From Granulicella sp. (lineage in GTDB: Bacteria > Acidobacteriota > Terriglobia > Terriglobales > Acidobacteriaceae), in NCBI GenBank assembly GCA_025408425.1, contig JANXYX010000052.1:56828-120827 (forward strand): a stretch of 64,000 bases of DNA, given 5' to 3'. Each line of letters begins with the position of its first letter. Position 1 is the first letter of the stretch. Under the pieces are notes generated by a model. It ran no database searches, was not told where the DNA came from, and worked only from the letters and a program-made list of their open reading frames with translations. The translations under genes were made by a program, and so were the position numbers. Positions 20,306-29,813 of this stretch are shown here, in pieces.

Positions 20306-21406
20306 GTGAGAAAGACCTTGGCAATGAGAACTATTGGCGGCAGGAACGGCGGATGGACGGGGCGGTGGATGGTGTGGGTGCGGCTGGTGGTCGCGCTTGC
20401 AGTGGTGATGGTGTGGGGATTTTGGGCGAGTGGGGTATGTGTGGCGCAGGAGAATCCGCTAGGTCAGGTGCATACGCCCACGGCTCCGCCGCCGCCGAAG
20501 ACTCCGGAAGATATGAAGCCGGTGATTGAAGGGGCGGACAATGCGGCGAGGATGGCGACGTCGCGGCGGGACGCACGGATTCGGGTAGATGTGAACCTAG
20601 TGCTGGTTCCGATGACGGTGACGGACCCGATGAACCGGTTGGTGACAGGGCTGGAGCGGGAGAATTTTCAGATCTTCGACAACAACTCGCCGCAGGTGAT
20701 CAAGAGCTTCTCTACCGATGACGCCCCGGTAACAATTGGGATTGTGTTCGATTTGAGCGGGAGTATGGGGTCGAAGTTTGTTCGAGCACGGAAGGCGTTG
20801 AGTGAGTTTCTGCGGACGTGCAATCCGCAGGATGAATTTTTTGTGGTGGGTTTCAACGACCGGCCGGCAGTGATCGTGGACTACACGTCGGATGTGGACG
20901 ACGTGGAGGCTCGGATGGTGATGCTGAAGCCGGAGAACCGGACTGCGCTGATCGACGCGGTGTATCTAGGAGTGAACAAGCTGCGGCAGGCGAAGTATGA
21001 GCGGAAGGCGCTGCTGATCATCTCGGACGGCGGAGATAATCGAAGTCGGTACACGGAGGGCGAGCTGCGGCGGGTGGTGCGAGAGAGCGACGTGCAGATT
21101 TATTCGATCGGGATATTCGACCAGTATGCTCCGACGACTGAGGAGCAACTGGGGCCATTGCTGTTGACGGATGTGTGCGAGATGACGGGAGGGCGGATGT
21201 TTCGAGTGGCGGATGTAGCGGATCTGGGAGATATTGCGGCTCGGATCAGCGCGGAGCTGAGGAATGAATACGTGATCGGCTACAAGCCTTCCGAAGTGAA
21301 GAAGGATGGTAACTGGCGTAAATTGAAGGTACGACTGGTTCCGCCGGCAGGACTTCCTCCGCTGACGGTACACAATCGCCAGGGGTACTATGCACCATCG
21401 CAGTAG
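20306..21406 (+). CDS. VWA domain-containing protein (Acidobacterial VWFA-related family)
   Basis: Signal-like N terminus; FQIFDNNSPQVIKSFSTDDAPVTIGIVFDLSGSMGSK. Confidence 0.88.
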   Translation: MRKTLAMRTIGGRNGGWTGRWMVWVRLVVALAVVMVWGFWASGVCVAQENPLGQVHTPTAPPPPKTPEDMKPVIEGADNAARMATSRRDARIRVDVNLVLVPMTVTDPMNRLVTGLERENFQIFDNNSPQVIKSFSTDDAPVTIGIVFDLSGSMGSKFVRARKALSEFLRTCNPQDEFFVVGFNDRPAVIVDYTSDVDDVEARMVMLKPENRTALIDAVYLGVNKLRQAKYERKALLIISDGGDNRSRYTEGELRRVVRESDVQIYSIGIFDQYAPTTEEQLGPLLLTDVCEMTGGRMFRVADVADLGDIAARISAELRNEYVIGYKPSEVKKDGNWRKLKVRLVPPAGLPPLTVHNRQGYYAPSQ

Positions 21407-22532
21407 GGGATTCTGGATGTGTGCGGCTGCGGCATGGATGTTGCTGCCAGTTGCCGCAATAAATGTATGGGGGCAGCAGATGCCAGTTGCGCCGCAACCG
21501 ACGCCGTTGACGGTGGATCGCGATCCTGTGGCATCGCCCGATCCGGATCCTCCAGCGGGAGCTGTTGCCGCTCCACAGGGGGCGCCTGTTGGTCAGATTG
21601 CCAAGGAGCGCGGCAAGTACACGCTTCGGACGGATGCGTACGAGGTTCGGCTGAATGCCACGGTGCTGGATGGCAGCGGGCGGGCGGTGCAGACGCTGGA
21701 TAAAGACGCGTTCCGGGTGTATGAGGACGGGGTTCCACAGACGATTGCTTCGTTCCGGCATGAGGATTTGCCAGTTTCGCTGGGGATACTGATCGACAGC
21801 TCGGGCTCGATGTATGACAAGCGTGCGGCGGTGGAAAAGGCCTCTCTGGACCTGGTGAAGCTGTCGAACCATGAGGATGAGGCGTTTGTGGTGGACTTCT
21901 CATGGGAGGCGTTCATCGATCAGGATTTTACGAGCGATATCACGAAGCTGCAGCAGGGGTTGGGATATATCAAGTCGAGCGGCGGAACCGCGATCTATGA
22001 TGCGCTGGTGGCTTCGGCGGATTATCTGACGAAGAATGCGAAGCGTCCGAAGCAGGTGCTGTTGATTATTACTGACGGCGAGGACAATGCATCGAGCGCG
22101 TCATTGGAACAGGCGATCCGGAGGATTCAGGACCTGGATGGGCCTGTGATTTACTGCGTTGGGCTGCTGTTTGGCAGCGATACGGATAGGGCTGAGGCGC
22201 GCCATGCGCGGCGGGTTCTGGAAGCGTTGTCTGAGCAGACGGGTGGGGTGGCTTACTTCCCGAAGTCGGTGAAGGAAGTGGATGCGATTGCTGCGGAGGT
22301 GGCGCAGGACATCCGGACGCAGTATACGATTTCGTACCACTCGACAAAGTCACCGGCGCTGGGTGGATACCGTCAGGTGCATGTGGAAGCCAAGGGTAAG
22401 AATTTTGGCAGGCTCTCGGTGCGGACGCGGAGCGGGTACTTCCCGAGGGTGGCATCGGATAAGGACGCCTCGGGTAGCGCGCAGTCGACTGGCCAGGTTC
22501 TGAATGACCCGGGGAAGCGGCCGGGCAAGTGA
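21390..22532 (+). CDS. VWA domain-containing protein (Acidobacterial VWFA-related family), tandem paralogue
   Basis: FRVYEDGVPQTIASFRHEDLPVSLGILIDSSGSMYDK; overlaps the preceding gene. Confidence 0.9.
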   Translation: MHHRSRGFWMCAAAAWMLLPVAAINVWGQQMPVAPQPTPLTVDRDPVASPDPDPPAGAVAAPQGAPVGQIAKERGKYTLRTDAYEVRLNATVLDGSGRAVQTLDKDAFRVYEDGVPQTIASFRHEDLPVSLGILIDSSGSMYDKRAAVEKASLDLVKLSNHEDEAFVVDFSWEAFIDQDFTSDITKLQQGLGYIKSSGGTAIYDALVASADYLTKNAKRPKQVLLIITDGEDNASSASLEQAIRRIQDLDGPVIYCVGLLFGSDTDRAEARHARRVLEALSEQTGGVAYFPKSVKEVDAIAAEVAQDIRTQYTISYHSTKSPALGGYRQVHVEAKGKNFGRLSVRTRSGYFPRVASDKDASGSAQSTGQVLNDPGKRPGK

Positions 22533-23443
22533 GAGTGGCACAGACGATTACGGAGTTGGTAGGCCAGACACCGATGGTCCGACTAGGGAGGCTGAGCCCA
22601 GAAGGAGGCGCGGAGGTCTGGGTGAAGCTGGAGTCGATGAATCCAGGCGGCAGCATCAAGGACAGGGCCGCCTTAGGGATTGTGGTGGATGCGGAGCGGC
22701 GGGGAGTGCTGCGGTCGGGGATGACAATTGTTGAGGCGACGGCGGGAAATACTGGGGTGGGGCTCGCGCTGATTGGGGTGAATCGCGGGTACAAGGTGAT
22801 GCTGTATGTGCCGGAGGGCTTTGCCGAAGAGAAGTGCATGTTGATGCGTGGCCTAGGTGCGACGGTGGTGCGGACGCCCGAGGAGGATGGCATGGCTGGG
22901 GCAATCGATGCGGCGCTGAAGTTCGAGGCGGAGACTCCGGGGTCGTTTGCGGCGCTGCAGTTCGAGAATCCGGCGAATCCGGATTTTCATGAGGAGACTA
23001 CGGCGGTAGAGATTTGGGAGCAGATGGAGGGCCGGGTGGATGCGTGGGTGTCGGGAGTGGGTTCGGCTGGGACGTTTACGGGGGTGGCACGGTTTTTGAA
23101 GGGTAAGCGGGCGGATATTTTGACGGTGGCGGTGGAGCCGCAGGGCAGTGTATTGCAGGGTGGGATTCCGGGGAAGCACAAGGTGGAAGGGATTGGAGTG
23201 GCGCAGATTCCGGTGACGTTTGATCGAAGCGTTTGCGATCGGGTGATGATGGTGATGGACGATCCGGCGCTGGAGATGGTTCACCGGTTGGCGGCGGAAG
23301 AAGGGATTCTGGCGGGATCGAGCGCTGGGGCTATGGTGTTTGCGGCGATTGAGGTGGCTCGGGAGATGCGACCGGGGCACCGGGTGGTGACCGTGATTCC
23401 GGATTCGGCGGAGCGGTACTTGTCGAAGGGCTTGCTGGACTAG
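22529..23443 (+). CDS. cysK: Cysteine synthase family PLP enzyme
   Basis: MNPGGSIKDRAA, EATAGNTGVGLALI, GSAGTFTGVARFL; GTGA overlap with upstream gene. Confidence 0.92.
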   Translation: MRVAQTITELVGQTPMVRLGRLSPEGGAEVWVKLESMNPGGSIKDRAALGIVVDAERRGVLRSGMTIVEATAGNTGVGLALIGVNRGYKVMLYVPEGFAEEKCMLMRGLGATVVRTPEEDGMAGAIDAALKFEAETPGSFAALQFENPANPDFHEETTAVEIWEQMEGRVDAWVSGVGSAGTFTGVARFLKGKRADILTVAVEPQGSVLQGGIPGKHKVEGIGVAQIPVTFDRSVCDRVMMVMDDPALEMVHRLAAEEGILAGSSAGAMVFAAIEVAREMRPGHRVVTVIPDSAERYLSKGLLD

Positions 23444-23463
23444 GTAAAAGAAGGCGACACGCG

Positions 23464-23490
23464 GGGATTCTTCGCTTCGCTCAGAATGAC
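23464..23490. repeat. Dispersed CHPERSEES-type repeat, short copy 2
   Basis: GGGATTCTTCGCTTCGCTCAGAATGACA between cysK and the transsulfuration gene. Confidence 0.55.
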
Positions 23491-23515
23491 AAATTTTTAC
23501 TATGTGCGAGGGAAT

Positions 23516-24670
23516 ATGCAAGAGAAGAAGCAGGGGTTTGCGACGCGGGCGATTCATGATGGACAGGCTCCGGATGTGTTGACGGGCGCGGTAAATGTGC
23601 CGATTTATCTGACGTCGACGTACCAGCAGGAAGAGATTGGGAAGAACAAGGGACATGAATATGCTCGGCTGACGAACCCTACGCGTGATGCGCTGGAGGT
23701 AAGTTTGTGCTCGCTGGAGGGTGGGACGAGTGCGCATGTGTTTGGCAGTGGGATGGCTGCGATTACGGCGCTGTGCACGATGATGAAGAGTGGCGACCAT
23801 GTGGTGTGCTCGGACAATGTGTATGGCGGGACGGCGCGGATGTTCGACAACGTGATGGCGAAGTTTGGGCTGCGCTTTACGTATGTCGATACGAGCGTTG
23901 CGGCGAATGTTGCGGCGGCGATTACCCCTGCGACAAAGCTGGTGCATATCGAGACGCCGACGAATCCGATGATGGCGGTGACGGATATTCGGGCGGTGGC
24001 GGATATCTGTCATGCGCGTGGGGTGGAGTTGAGTGTCGACAACACTTTCTTATCGCCCTATTTACAGCAGCCGATCGCGCTGGGTGCGGATATTGTGATG
24101 CACTCGACGACGAAGTTTTTGAATGGGCATAGCGATGGGCTGGGTGGGGTGCTGATTTGCACGAAGCCTGAACATAACGAGACGTTCAAGTATGTTCAGA
24201 AGTGTACGGGTGGGATATTGTCGCCGTTTGAGAGCTATCTGCTGCTGCGTGGGGTGAAGACGCTGGCCGTGCGGATGAAGCAGCATGACGCGAATGGGCG
24301 CGTGGTTGCCGAGTTTTTGAAGGGGCACAAGAAGGTGCAGAAGGTGTTTTATCCGGGGCTGGTGGAGCATCCACAGCATGAGTTGGCGAAGCGTCAGCAG
24401 AGTGGGTTTGGGTCGATGATTTCGATTGAGACGGGGTCGCTGGAGAATGCAAATGCCTTTGCTAAGGCGCTTCGCTTGGGGCTATTGGCGGAGTCGCTGG
24501 GTGGGGTGGAGACGCTGGTGTGTCATCCGGCGAGCATGACTCATGCTGCGGTTGGAGCGGAGGGGCGGGCTCGTTTGGGGATTACGGATGGGTTGATGCG
24601 GATTTCGGTGGGGATTGAGGACGTTGAGGATATTGTGGCGGACCTGGAGCAGGCATTGAGCCATATATAG
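23516..24670 (+). CDS. Trans-sulfuration PLP enzyme (cystathionine gamma-synthase/lyase family)
   Basis: GFATRAIHDGQAPD, YARLTNPTRDALE, DIVMHSTTKFLNGHSD. Confidence 0.93.
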   Translation: MQEKKQGFATRAIHDGQAPDVLTGAVNVPIYLTSTYQQEEIGKNKGHEYARLTNPTRDALEVSLCSLEGGTSAHVFGSGMAAITALCTMMKSGDHVVCSDNVYGGTARMFDNVMAKFGLRFTYVDTSVAANVAAAITPATKLVHIETPTNPMMAVTDIRAVADICHARGVELSVDNTFLSPYLQQPIALGADIVMHSTTKFLNGHSDGLGGVLICTKPEHNETFKYVQKCTGGILSPFESYLLLRGVKTLAVRMKQHDANGRVVAEFLKGHKKVQKVFYPGLVEHPQHELAKRQQSGFGSMISIETGSLENANAFAKALRLGLLAESLGGVETLVCHPASMTHAAVGAEGRARLGITDGLMRISVGIEDVEDIVADLEQALSHI

Positions 24671-24808
24671 GCTCTGAGTCGATTGCGGTGACCGAAGGAC
24701 GGGGTGCGGGCGATGTATGCCTCGCACCCTTTTTGTTGGCCTGTTGATGCTGGACTGCATCCTAGTGATGGGTATATTAGTTTTTATTATGGATGGCACG
24801 GGGGCAGC

Positions 24809-25963
24809 ATGTTTGGATTGACGGAAGAGCAGGAGCAGTTGCGGAAGGAAGTTCGGGCGTTTGCGGAGCGGGAGATTGCTCCGCATGTGAGCGAGTGGGA
24901 TGAGAAGAGCGAGTTTCCGCATGGGGTGGTGAAGAAGCTGGGCGAGATGGGTTTGATGGGGGTGATCTTTCCTGAGGCTCTTGGTGGGGCTGGGATGGGT
25001 TATGTGGAGTATGTGCTGGCGGTGGAGGAGTTGAGCCGGGTGGATGGGAGCGTGGGGATTATTGTGGCTTCGCATAATTCGCTGTGTACGAACCACATTA
25101 TGCTGGCGGGGAATGATGAGCAGCGGGAGCGCTGGGTGACCAAGCTGGCGAGTGGGCAGTGGTTGGGGGCGTGGGGATTGACGGAGCCAGGATCGGGATC
25201 GGATGCGGCGGGGGCTCGGACGAGCGCGGTGAAGCGTGGGGATAAGTGGGTGCTGAATGGGTCGAAGACGTTCATCACGAATGGAAGCTATGCGGACTGC
25301 GCGGTGGTACTGGCGGTGACGGAGCGCGAAAAGGGGACGAGTGGGATTTCGGCGTTTGTAGTGGAGAAGGGGACGAAGGGGTTTCGGCCGGGGAAGAAGG
25401 AGAACAAGCTTGGGCTGCGGGCGAGCGATACGGCGGAGCTGATCTTCGAGGAGTGCGAGATTCCGGCGGAGAATCTGGTGGGCAAGGAAGGTGAGGGCTT
25501 TAAGGACGCGATGCGAGTGTTGGATGGGGGGCGGATTTCGATTGCGGCGCTGAGTTTGGGAATGGCGCGCGGGGCGCTGGATGCGGCGGTGAAGTATGCG
25601 CAGCAGAGGCGGCAGTTTGGGAAGGCGATTAGTGAGTTTCAGGCGATTCAGTTCAAGTTTGCGGATATGGCGACGGAGTTGGATGCAGCGTGGTTGCTGA
25701 CGATGCGGGCGGCGCAGATGAAGGATAAGGGGCAGCGGGTAACGAAGGAGTCGGCCATGGCGAAGCTGTATGCGAGTGAGGCGGCTTGCAGGATTTGCGA
25801 CGCAGGCGTGCAGATCCATGGCGGGTATGGATTTATTAAGGACTATCCGGCGGAGAAGTTTTATCGGGATGTGCGGCTGTGTCCGATTGGCGAGGGGACA
25901 AGTGAGATTCAGCGGATGGTGATTGCAAGGGAGTTGCTGGGGAAGACGCCTAGCCGGGGGTAG
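24809..25963 (+). CDS. Acyl-CoA dehydrogenase
   Basis: [19 protein letters not shown]...; [13 protein letters not shown]-terminal [23 protein letters not shown]. Confidence 0.95.
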   Translation: MFGLTEEQEQLRKEVRAFAEREIAPHVSEWDEKSEFPHGVVKKLGEMGLMGVIFPEALGGAGMGYVEYVLAVEELSRVDGSVGIIVASHNSLCTNHIMLAGNDEQRERWVTKLASGQWLGAWGLTEPGSGSDAAGARTSAVKRGDKWVLNGSKTFITNGSYADCAVVLAVTEREKGTSGISAFVVEKGTKGFRPGKKENKLGLRASDTAELIFEECEIPAENLVGKEGEGFKDAMRVLDGGRISIAALSLGMARGALDAAVKYAQQRRQFGKAISEFQAIQFKFADMATELDAAWLLTMRAAQMKDKGQRVTKESAMAKLYASEAACRICDAGVQIHGGYGFIKDYPAEKFYRDVRLCPIGEGTSEIQRMVIARELLGKTPSRG

Positions 25964-26070
25964 GTGTTGGACTGAGTTTTGCCGCGCTGCGGGAAGTGGG
26001 TGACGCTTTGGGTTCATTGGGTGGCCTTAAGTGGTTGGTCTAGGTAGACTTAAGGGGCTGAGGTCAGCGA

Positions 26071-26610
26071 ATGACAAAGATGATGAAGAAGTGTCTGGTA
26101 GTGGTTGTGGCGCTGGGGTGGTCGGGATTGGCGCAGGCGCAAGCTGGGATCTACGGGCAGTTGACTGCTGCTAAGTTGAGCGCGGCGAACACCGCGTGGA
26201 TGTATGGGCCTACGGTAGGGCTGTATTACGACTACGGGCATGGGCTAGTGGCTACTGGATTTGATGTTCGGGGGTCGTTTCTGGGGCGCGGTGATACCAA
26301 CGGAGCCGGATCAGACGAGAGTTTGATGACTGGGTTGTTGGGGGTGCGAGTTGCGGCGACTCCGCATGTGTTGCCTCTGAAGCCGTATGTGGAGGCCCTG
26401 GGTGGATTTGGTTCGTTGACAGCAGGTCAGGGTACAACTCGGACGTCGGCGACACATTTTACATATCAGTTTCTCGGTGGGGTGGATTTTACGTTCTTTC
26501 CGCGGGTGGACTGGCGGGTTTTGGAGTTCAGCTATGGCAAGCTTTCCGGTCTGGGGGACAGCTATGCCCCGAAGACGTTGAGCACTGGATTGGTCTTCCG
26601 GCTGCCTTAA
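26071..26610 (+). CDS. Outer-membrane beta-barrel protein
   Basis: Signal peptide ending AQAQA; OmpA/OmpW-like alternating pattern, C-terminal LVFRLP. Confidence 0.75.
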   Translation: MTKMMKKCLVVVVALGWSGLAQAQAGIYGQLTAAKLSAANTAWMYGPTVGLYYDYGHGLVATGFDVRGSFLGRGDTNGAGSDESLMTGLLGVRVAATPHVLPLKPYVEALGGFGSLTAGQGTTRTSATHFTYQFLGGVDFTFFPRVDWRVLEFSYGKLSGLGDSYAPKTLSTGLVFRLP

Positions 26611-26648
26611 AGGGTTGCCTCAGGCTGAAAATCGCTTAAAATAGATGG

Positions 26649-27809
26649 ATGAGCGAAGTAATTGAGCAGTCAGCCCACGCGGTGAAGTACACGCGTAACA
26701 ATCCCTATTTGTCTACGGTGACGTATAACGAGCTGTTGACCGCGCCGGGCTCTGAAAAAGAGACGCGGCATATTGAACTCTCCCTGGAAGAGGGAATGAC
26801 GTATACGCCGGGAGATGCGGTTGGGATCATCCCGGACAACCGCCCCACGGCCGTGGAGGAAGTCCTTTCGGTGCTGCATTTTAGCGGCGAGGAGCGGGTT
26901 CTGGACCATTACAAGGTCGAGATCAGCCTGAGAGAGGCGCTGCGGACGCGGCTGCATATCGGGAAGCTGGCGCGGTCCAGCGTGAACCAGATGGCAAAGC
27001 TGGCTAAGGAGAACGAAGGGTTGAAGAATATGGCGGGGCCGGATAACAAGGCTCGCGCCGAGGATTATTGCTGGGGACGCGAGTTTGTGGATCTGGCTGC
27101 GGATTTTCCCGAGGTAGTGAAGGAACCACAGCAGCTATTCCAGGTTCTGGCTCGGTTGACGCCGCGGATGTACTCGATTGCTTCAAGCCAGGCGATGCAC
27201 CCGGATAATGTGCAGACGACGGTGCGTGTGGTGCGGTATGAATCACATGGGAAGAGCCGGCAGGGTGTGGCAAGTGGTGAACTTGGAGACCGTGCGGGGG
27301 TGGGCACAACTCTGCCAATCTTCCTGCACTCGAATGCGAACTTCAGGTTGCCAGAGGACCATTCGGCGCCGGTGATCATGATTGGACCGGGTACCGGGAT
27401 TGCGCCGTTCCGGGCATTTCTGGAGGATCGGCAGGCAAAGGGGCATCCTGGTCAGAATTGGCTGTTTTTTGGCGAACAGCGCGAGAAGCTGGACTTTTTG
27501 TATAGGGACCAGTTGCTGGGGATGAAGAAAGATGGGGTTTTGACACATCTGGATACGGCGTTCTCTCGCGACCAGCGCGATAAGGTGTACGTGCAAGACC
27601 GGATGCGTGAGCGCGCTAAGGAGATGTTCGACTGGCTGGAGCGGGGCGCGTATTTCTACGTATGCGGCGATGCGACGCGCATGGCGAAAGACGTGGAGAC
27701 GGCCTTGCTGGATGTCATAGCGAAGGGCTCGCACGGAACGCCGGAGCATGCCGTTGAGTATCTGGCCGCGATGAAGAAGCAGAAGCGGTACCAGCGGGAC
27801 GTGTACTAA
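26649..27809 (+). CDS. Sulfite reductase flavoprotein (CysJ)-like FAD/NADPH reductase lacking a flavodoxin domain
   Basis: TYTPGDAVGIIPDN, RMYSIASSQ, MIGPGTGIAPFRAFLEDRQA, C-terminal RYQRDVY. Confidence 0.9.
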   Translation: MSEVIEQSAHAVKYTRNNPYLSTVTYNELLTAPGSEKETRHIELSLEEGMTYTPGDAVGIIPDNRPTAVEEVLSVLHFSGEERVLDHYKVEISLREALRTRLHIGKLARSSVNQMAKLAKENEGLKNMAGPDNKARAEDYCWGREFVDLAADFPEVVKEPQQLFQVLARLTPRMYSIASSQAMHPDNVQTTVRVVRYESHGKSRQGVASGELGDRAGVGTTLPIFLHSNANFRLPEDHSAPVIMIGPGTGIAPFRAFLEDRQAKGHPGQNWLFFGEQREKLDFLYRDQLLGMKKDGVLTHLDTAFSRDQRDKVYVQDRMRERAKEMFDWLERGAYFYVCGDATRMAKDVETALLDVIAKGSHGTPEHAVEYLAAMKKQKRYQRDVY

Positions 27810-27868
27810 GGAGCAGTGAGCCTTTTGGGCTGCGAGCTTTGTTGGGAGGCTCGCGGCCCGGAGTGTGG

Positions 27869-28141
27869 TTAGTGGTGAGGGGCGTGGCGGCTGATGAGTG
27901 CCACGTTGAGGGTCGCTGCGTGGGGCCGCAGATGGTGATGGGGATCGATGGTATTGGTAGTTGAAAGCTGCCCGCCGACGTAGGTTGGGGTGTGAAAGTC
28001 GGGCAGCGCCAGGGAGACATTTTCAGTTTGCTGCTGCTGATTGCAGCCGGTGAGTAGCGTGGCGATCGCCATGACTACGGTGGCGGGTGCTGCGGAGCGG
28101 AGAACCGTGCGGCGGAGCATTACAGGGAGAAAGGGCTTCAT
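27869..28141 (-). CDS. Hypothetical lipoprotein
   Basis: MKPFLPVMLRR...ATLLTGC lipobox. Confidence 0.6.
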   Translation of the reverse strand: MKPFLPVMLRRTVLRSAAPATVVMAIATLLTGCNQQQQTENVSLALPDFHTPTYVGGQLSTTNTIDPHHHLRPHAATLNVALISRHAPHH

Positions 28142-28311
28142 ATATCTCCTAAGTGGCACATAAAAAGTAACGACAGGGCCAAGTGTAGGAGGGCCGAGGC
28201 AGAACGGATATGCAACGTAAGCTCTATGCCTATACAACTTTCGGGTGAGGGGATGGCACGGGCGGGGGAGGGTGCGCCGATGCCAGTATTAGCAAAAGAG
28301 GTACAGGGCGG

Positions 28312-28752
28312 CTAGACGCGGAAGTTATCGGCGCGCCAATTGACGATGTTCTTCTTTATGGCCTTGCGCTCGAGGCCTTGGGAGACGGCTTTGTGCGCGA
28401 GTGCGGCGAGTTCTTCGTCTGGCGCAAAGCGTAGAGCGATGAGCTGAGCTTCAGTAAGTTGGGCAATGGTGGCGGAGTCGGACGCTGGCAGGATGGAGGC
28501 GAGACGGAGACGCTCTTCGAGGCGGATGATGCGGTCCTGGGCCTTGAGGGCGCTGGCGCGGGCGTTGCCGGCCATGAGGATGAAGACGAAGGACATGACG
28601 ATGTACCAGAGGTGGGTGTGCAGGTAGGCGTGTCCGCTGTGGATGGCGATGTAGATGGAGAAGATGAAGTTGAGGAGGAGGATGGGGATGATGACGTAGT
28701 GGAAGGGGGGATCGAAGCGGGTGTGGTTCTTGTAGTTCTGGGGTGTGGGCAT
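28312..28752 (-). CDS. DUF6526-like membrane protein
   Basis: MPTPQNYKNHTRFDPPFHY; two TM helices then RIIRLEERLRLASIL. Confidence 0.75.
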   Translation of the reverse strand: MPTPQNYKNHTRFDPPFHYVIIPILLLNFIFSIYIAIHSGHAYLHTHLWYIVMSFVFILMAGNARASALKAQDRIIRLEERLRLASILPASDSATIAQLTEAQLIALRFAPDEELAALAHKAVSQGLERKAIKKNIVNWRADNFRV

Positions 28753-28868
28753 GGCTTTCCTTTTCAGAGGTTGGAATAAAGCTGTATTGCTGACGGAGCG
28801 ATGATACATGGGATGAGTTGTGCCGCCGGGGAGATGCAGAAGGGGGCTCGAACGTTTAGGCTTTGGAG

Positions 28869-29738
28869 ATGACTGAGTTGAAGAAGAAGCGAATTGGAGT
28901 GCATGTCGGGATTGCCGGGGGAAGCTGGACGGCGGTGGAGCGCGCGGTGGATGCAGGGGCGAATACGTTCCAGATATTTACGGCTAGTCCGAGGATGTGG
29001 AAGGCCGCGCCGGTTAAGGCTGAGGATGCGGCGAAGATGCGGGAACTGAGGGCGAAGCATGATGTGGGACCGGTGGCGGTGCATGCGAGCTATCTGATTA
29101 ATTTGTGCAGCCAGACGGAGACGGTGCGAGAGAACTCAGTGGGGGCGTTTCGCGGTGAGGTGGAGCGGGCGATGGCGCTGGGGTCGGAGTATCTGGTGCT
29201 GCATCCGGGGAGTTGGAAGGGGCTGACACGGGAGGAAGGGTTGCGGCTGGCGGCGGAGTCGATTAAGAGAGCGATCGATGGGATCGATTTTGCTGGGAAG
29301 GACTTCAGGATTTTGATTGAGAATACGGCGGGGGCGGAGTTCAGCCTGGGGGGAAAGCTGGAGCAGGTGGCGGAGTTGGTAGAGGCGCTGAAGCTGGTTG
29401 CCCCGGTGGGAGTTTGCCTTGATACGTGTCATATCCACGTGGCCGGATATGACATTGTGAGCGAGGACGGGTACATCGAGACGATGATGCTGGTGAGGGA
29501 CACGGTGGGGTTCGATGCGGTGAAGGTGTGGCATTGCAACGATGCGAAGGCAGCGATGGGATCGAAGCTGGACCGGCATGAGCATATTGGGGAAGGGACG
29601 ATTGGTGCGGAGGCCTTCCGTCGCCTGCTGCATGACTCGCGGTTTGGGCATGCAGTGTTTATTGCGGAGACGCCAGTGGATGCCCCAGGGGATGAGGCTC
29701 GGAATGTAGGGGTGTTGAGAACGCTGGCGGCGGGATAG
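28869..29738 (+). CDS. nfo: Deoxyribonuclease IV (endonuclease IV family)
   Basis: RIGVHVGIAGG, NTFQIFTASPRMW, VCLDTCHIHVAGYD. Confidence 0.94.
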   Translation: MTELKKKRIGVHVGIAGGSWTAVERAVDAGANTFQIFTASPRMWKAAPVKAEDAAKMRELRAKHDVGPVAVHASYLINLCSQTETVRENSVGAFRGEVERAMALGSEYLVLHPGSWKGLTREEGLRLAAESIKRAIDGIDFAGKDFRILIENTAGAEFSLGGKLEQVAELVEALKLVAPVGVCLDTCHIHVAGYDIVSEDGYIETMMLVRDTVGFDAVKVWHCNDAKAAMGSKLDRHEHIGEGTIGAEAFRRLLHDSRFGHAVFIAETPVDAPGDEARNVGVLRTLAAG

Positions 29739-29760
29739 AAATTTGTTGGCAATTGTGATG

Positions 29761-29790
29761 GAGAATGGCGCGAGCCTGAGGCTCTTGCGC
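29761..29790 (+). terminator. Rho-independent terminator-like hairpin downstream of nfo
   Basis: AATGGCGCgAGCC-tga-GGCTcttGCGCCATT followed by TTCTTT. Confidence 0.7.
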
Positions 29791-29813
29791 CATTTTCTTT
29801 ACAATGAAGATCT

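Noticed and set aside
24482-26017. 511-aa minus-strand ORF antisense to acyl-CoA dehydrogenase
   Set aside because: Same bias artefact; no domain signature.
27827-27859. Hairpin GGGCTGCGAGC...GCTCGCGGCCC downstream of the reductase
   Set aside because: No U tract on either strand; kept out of the terminator list.
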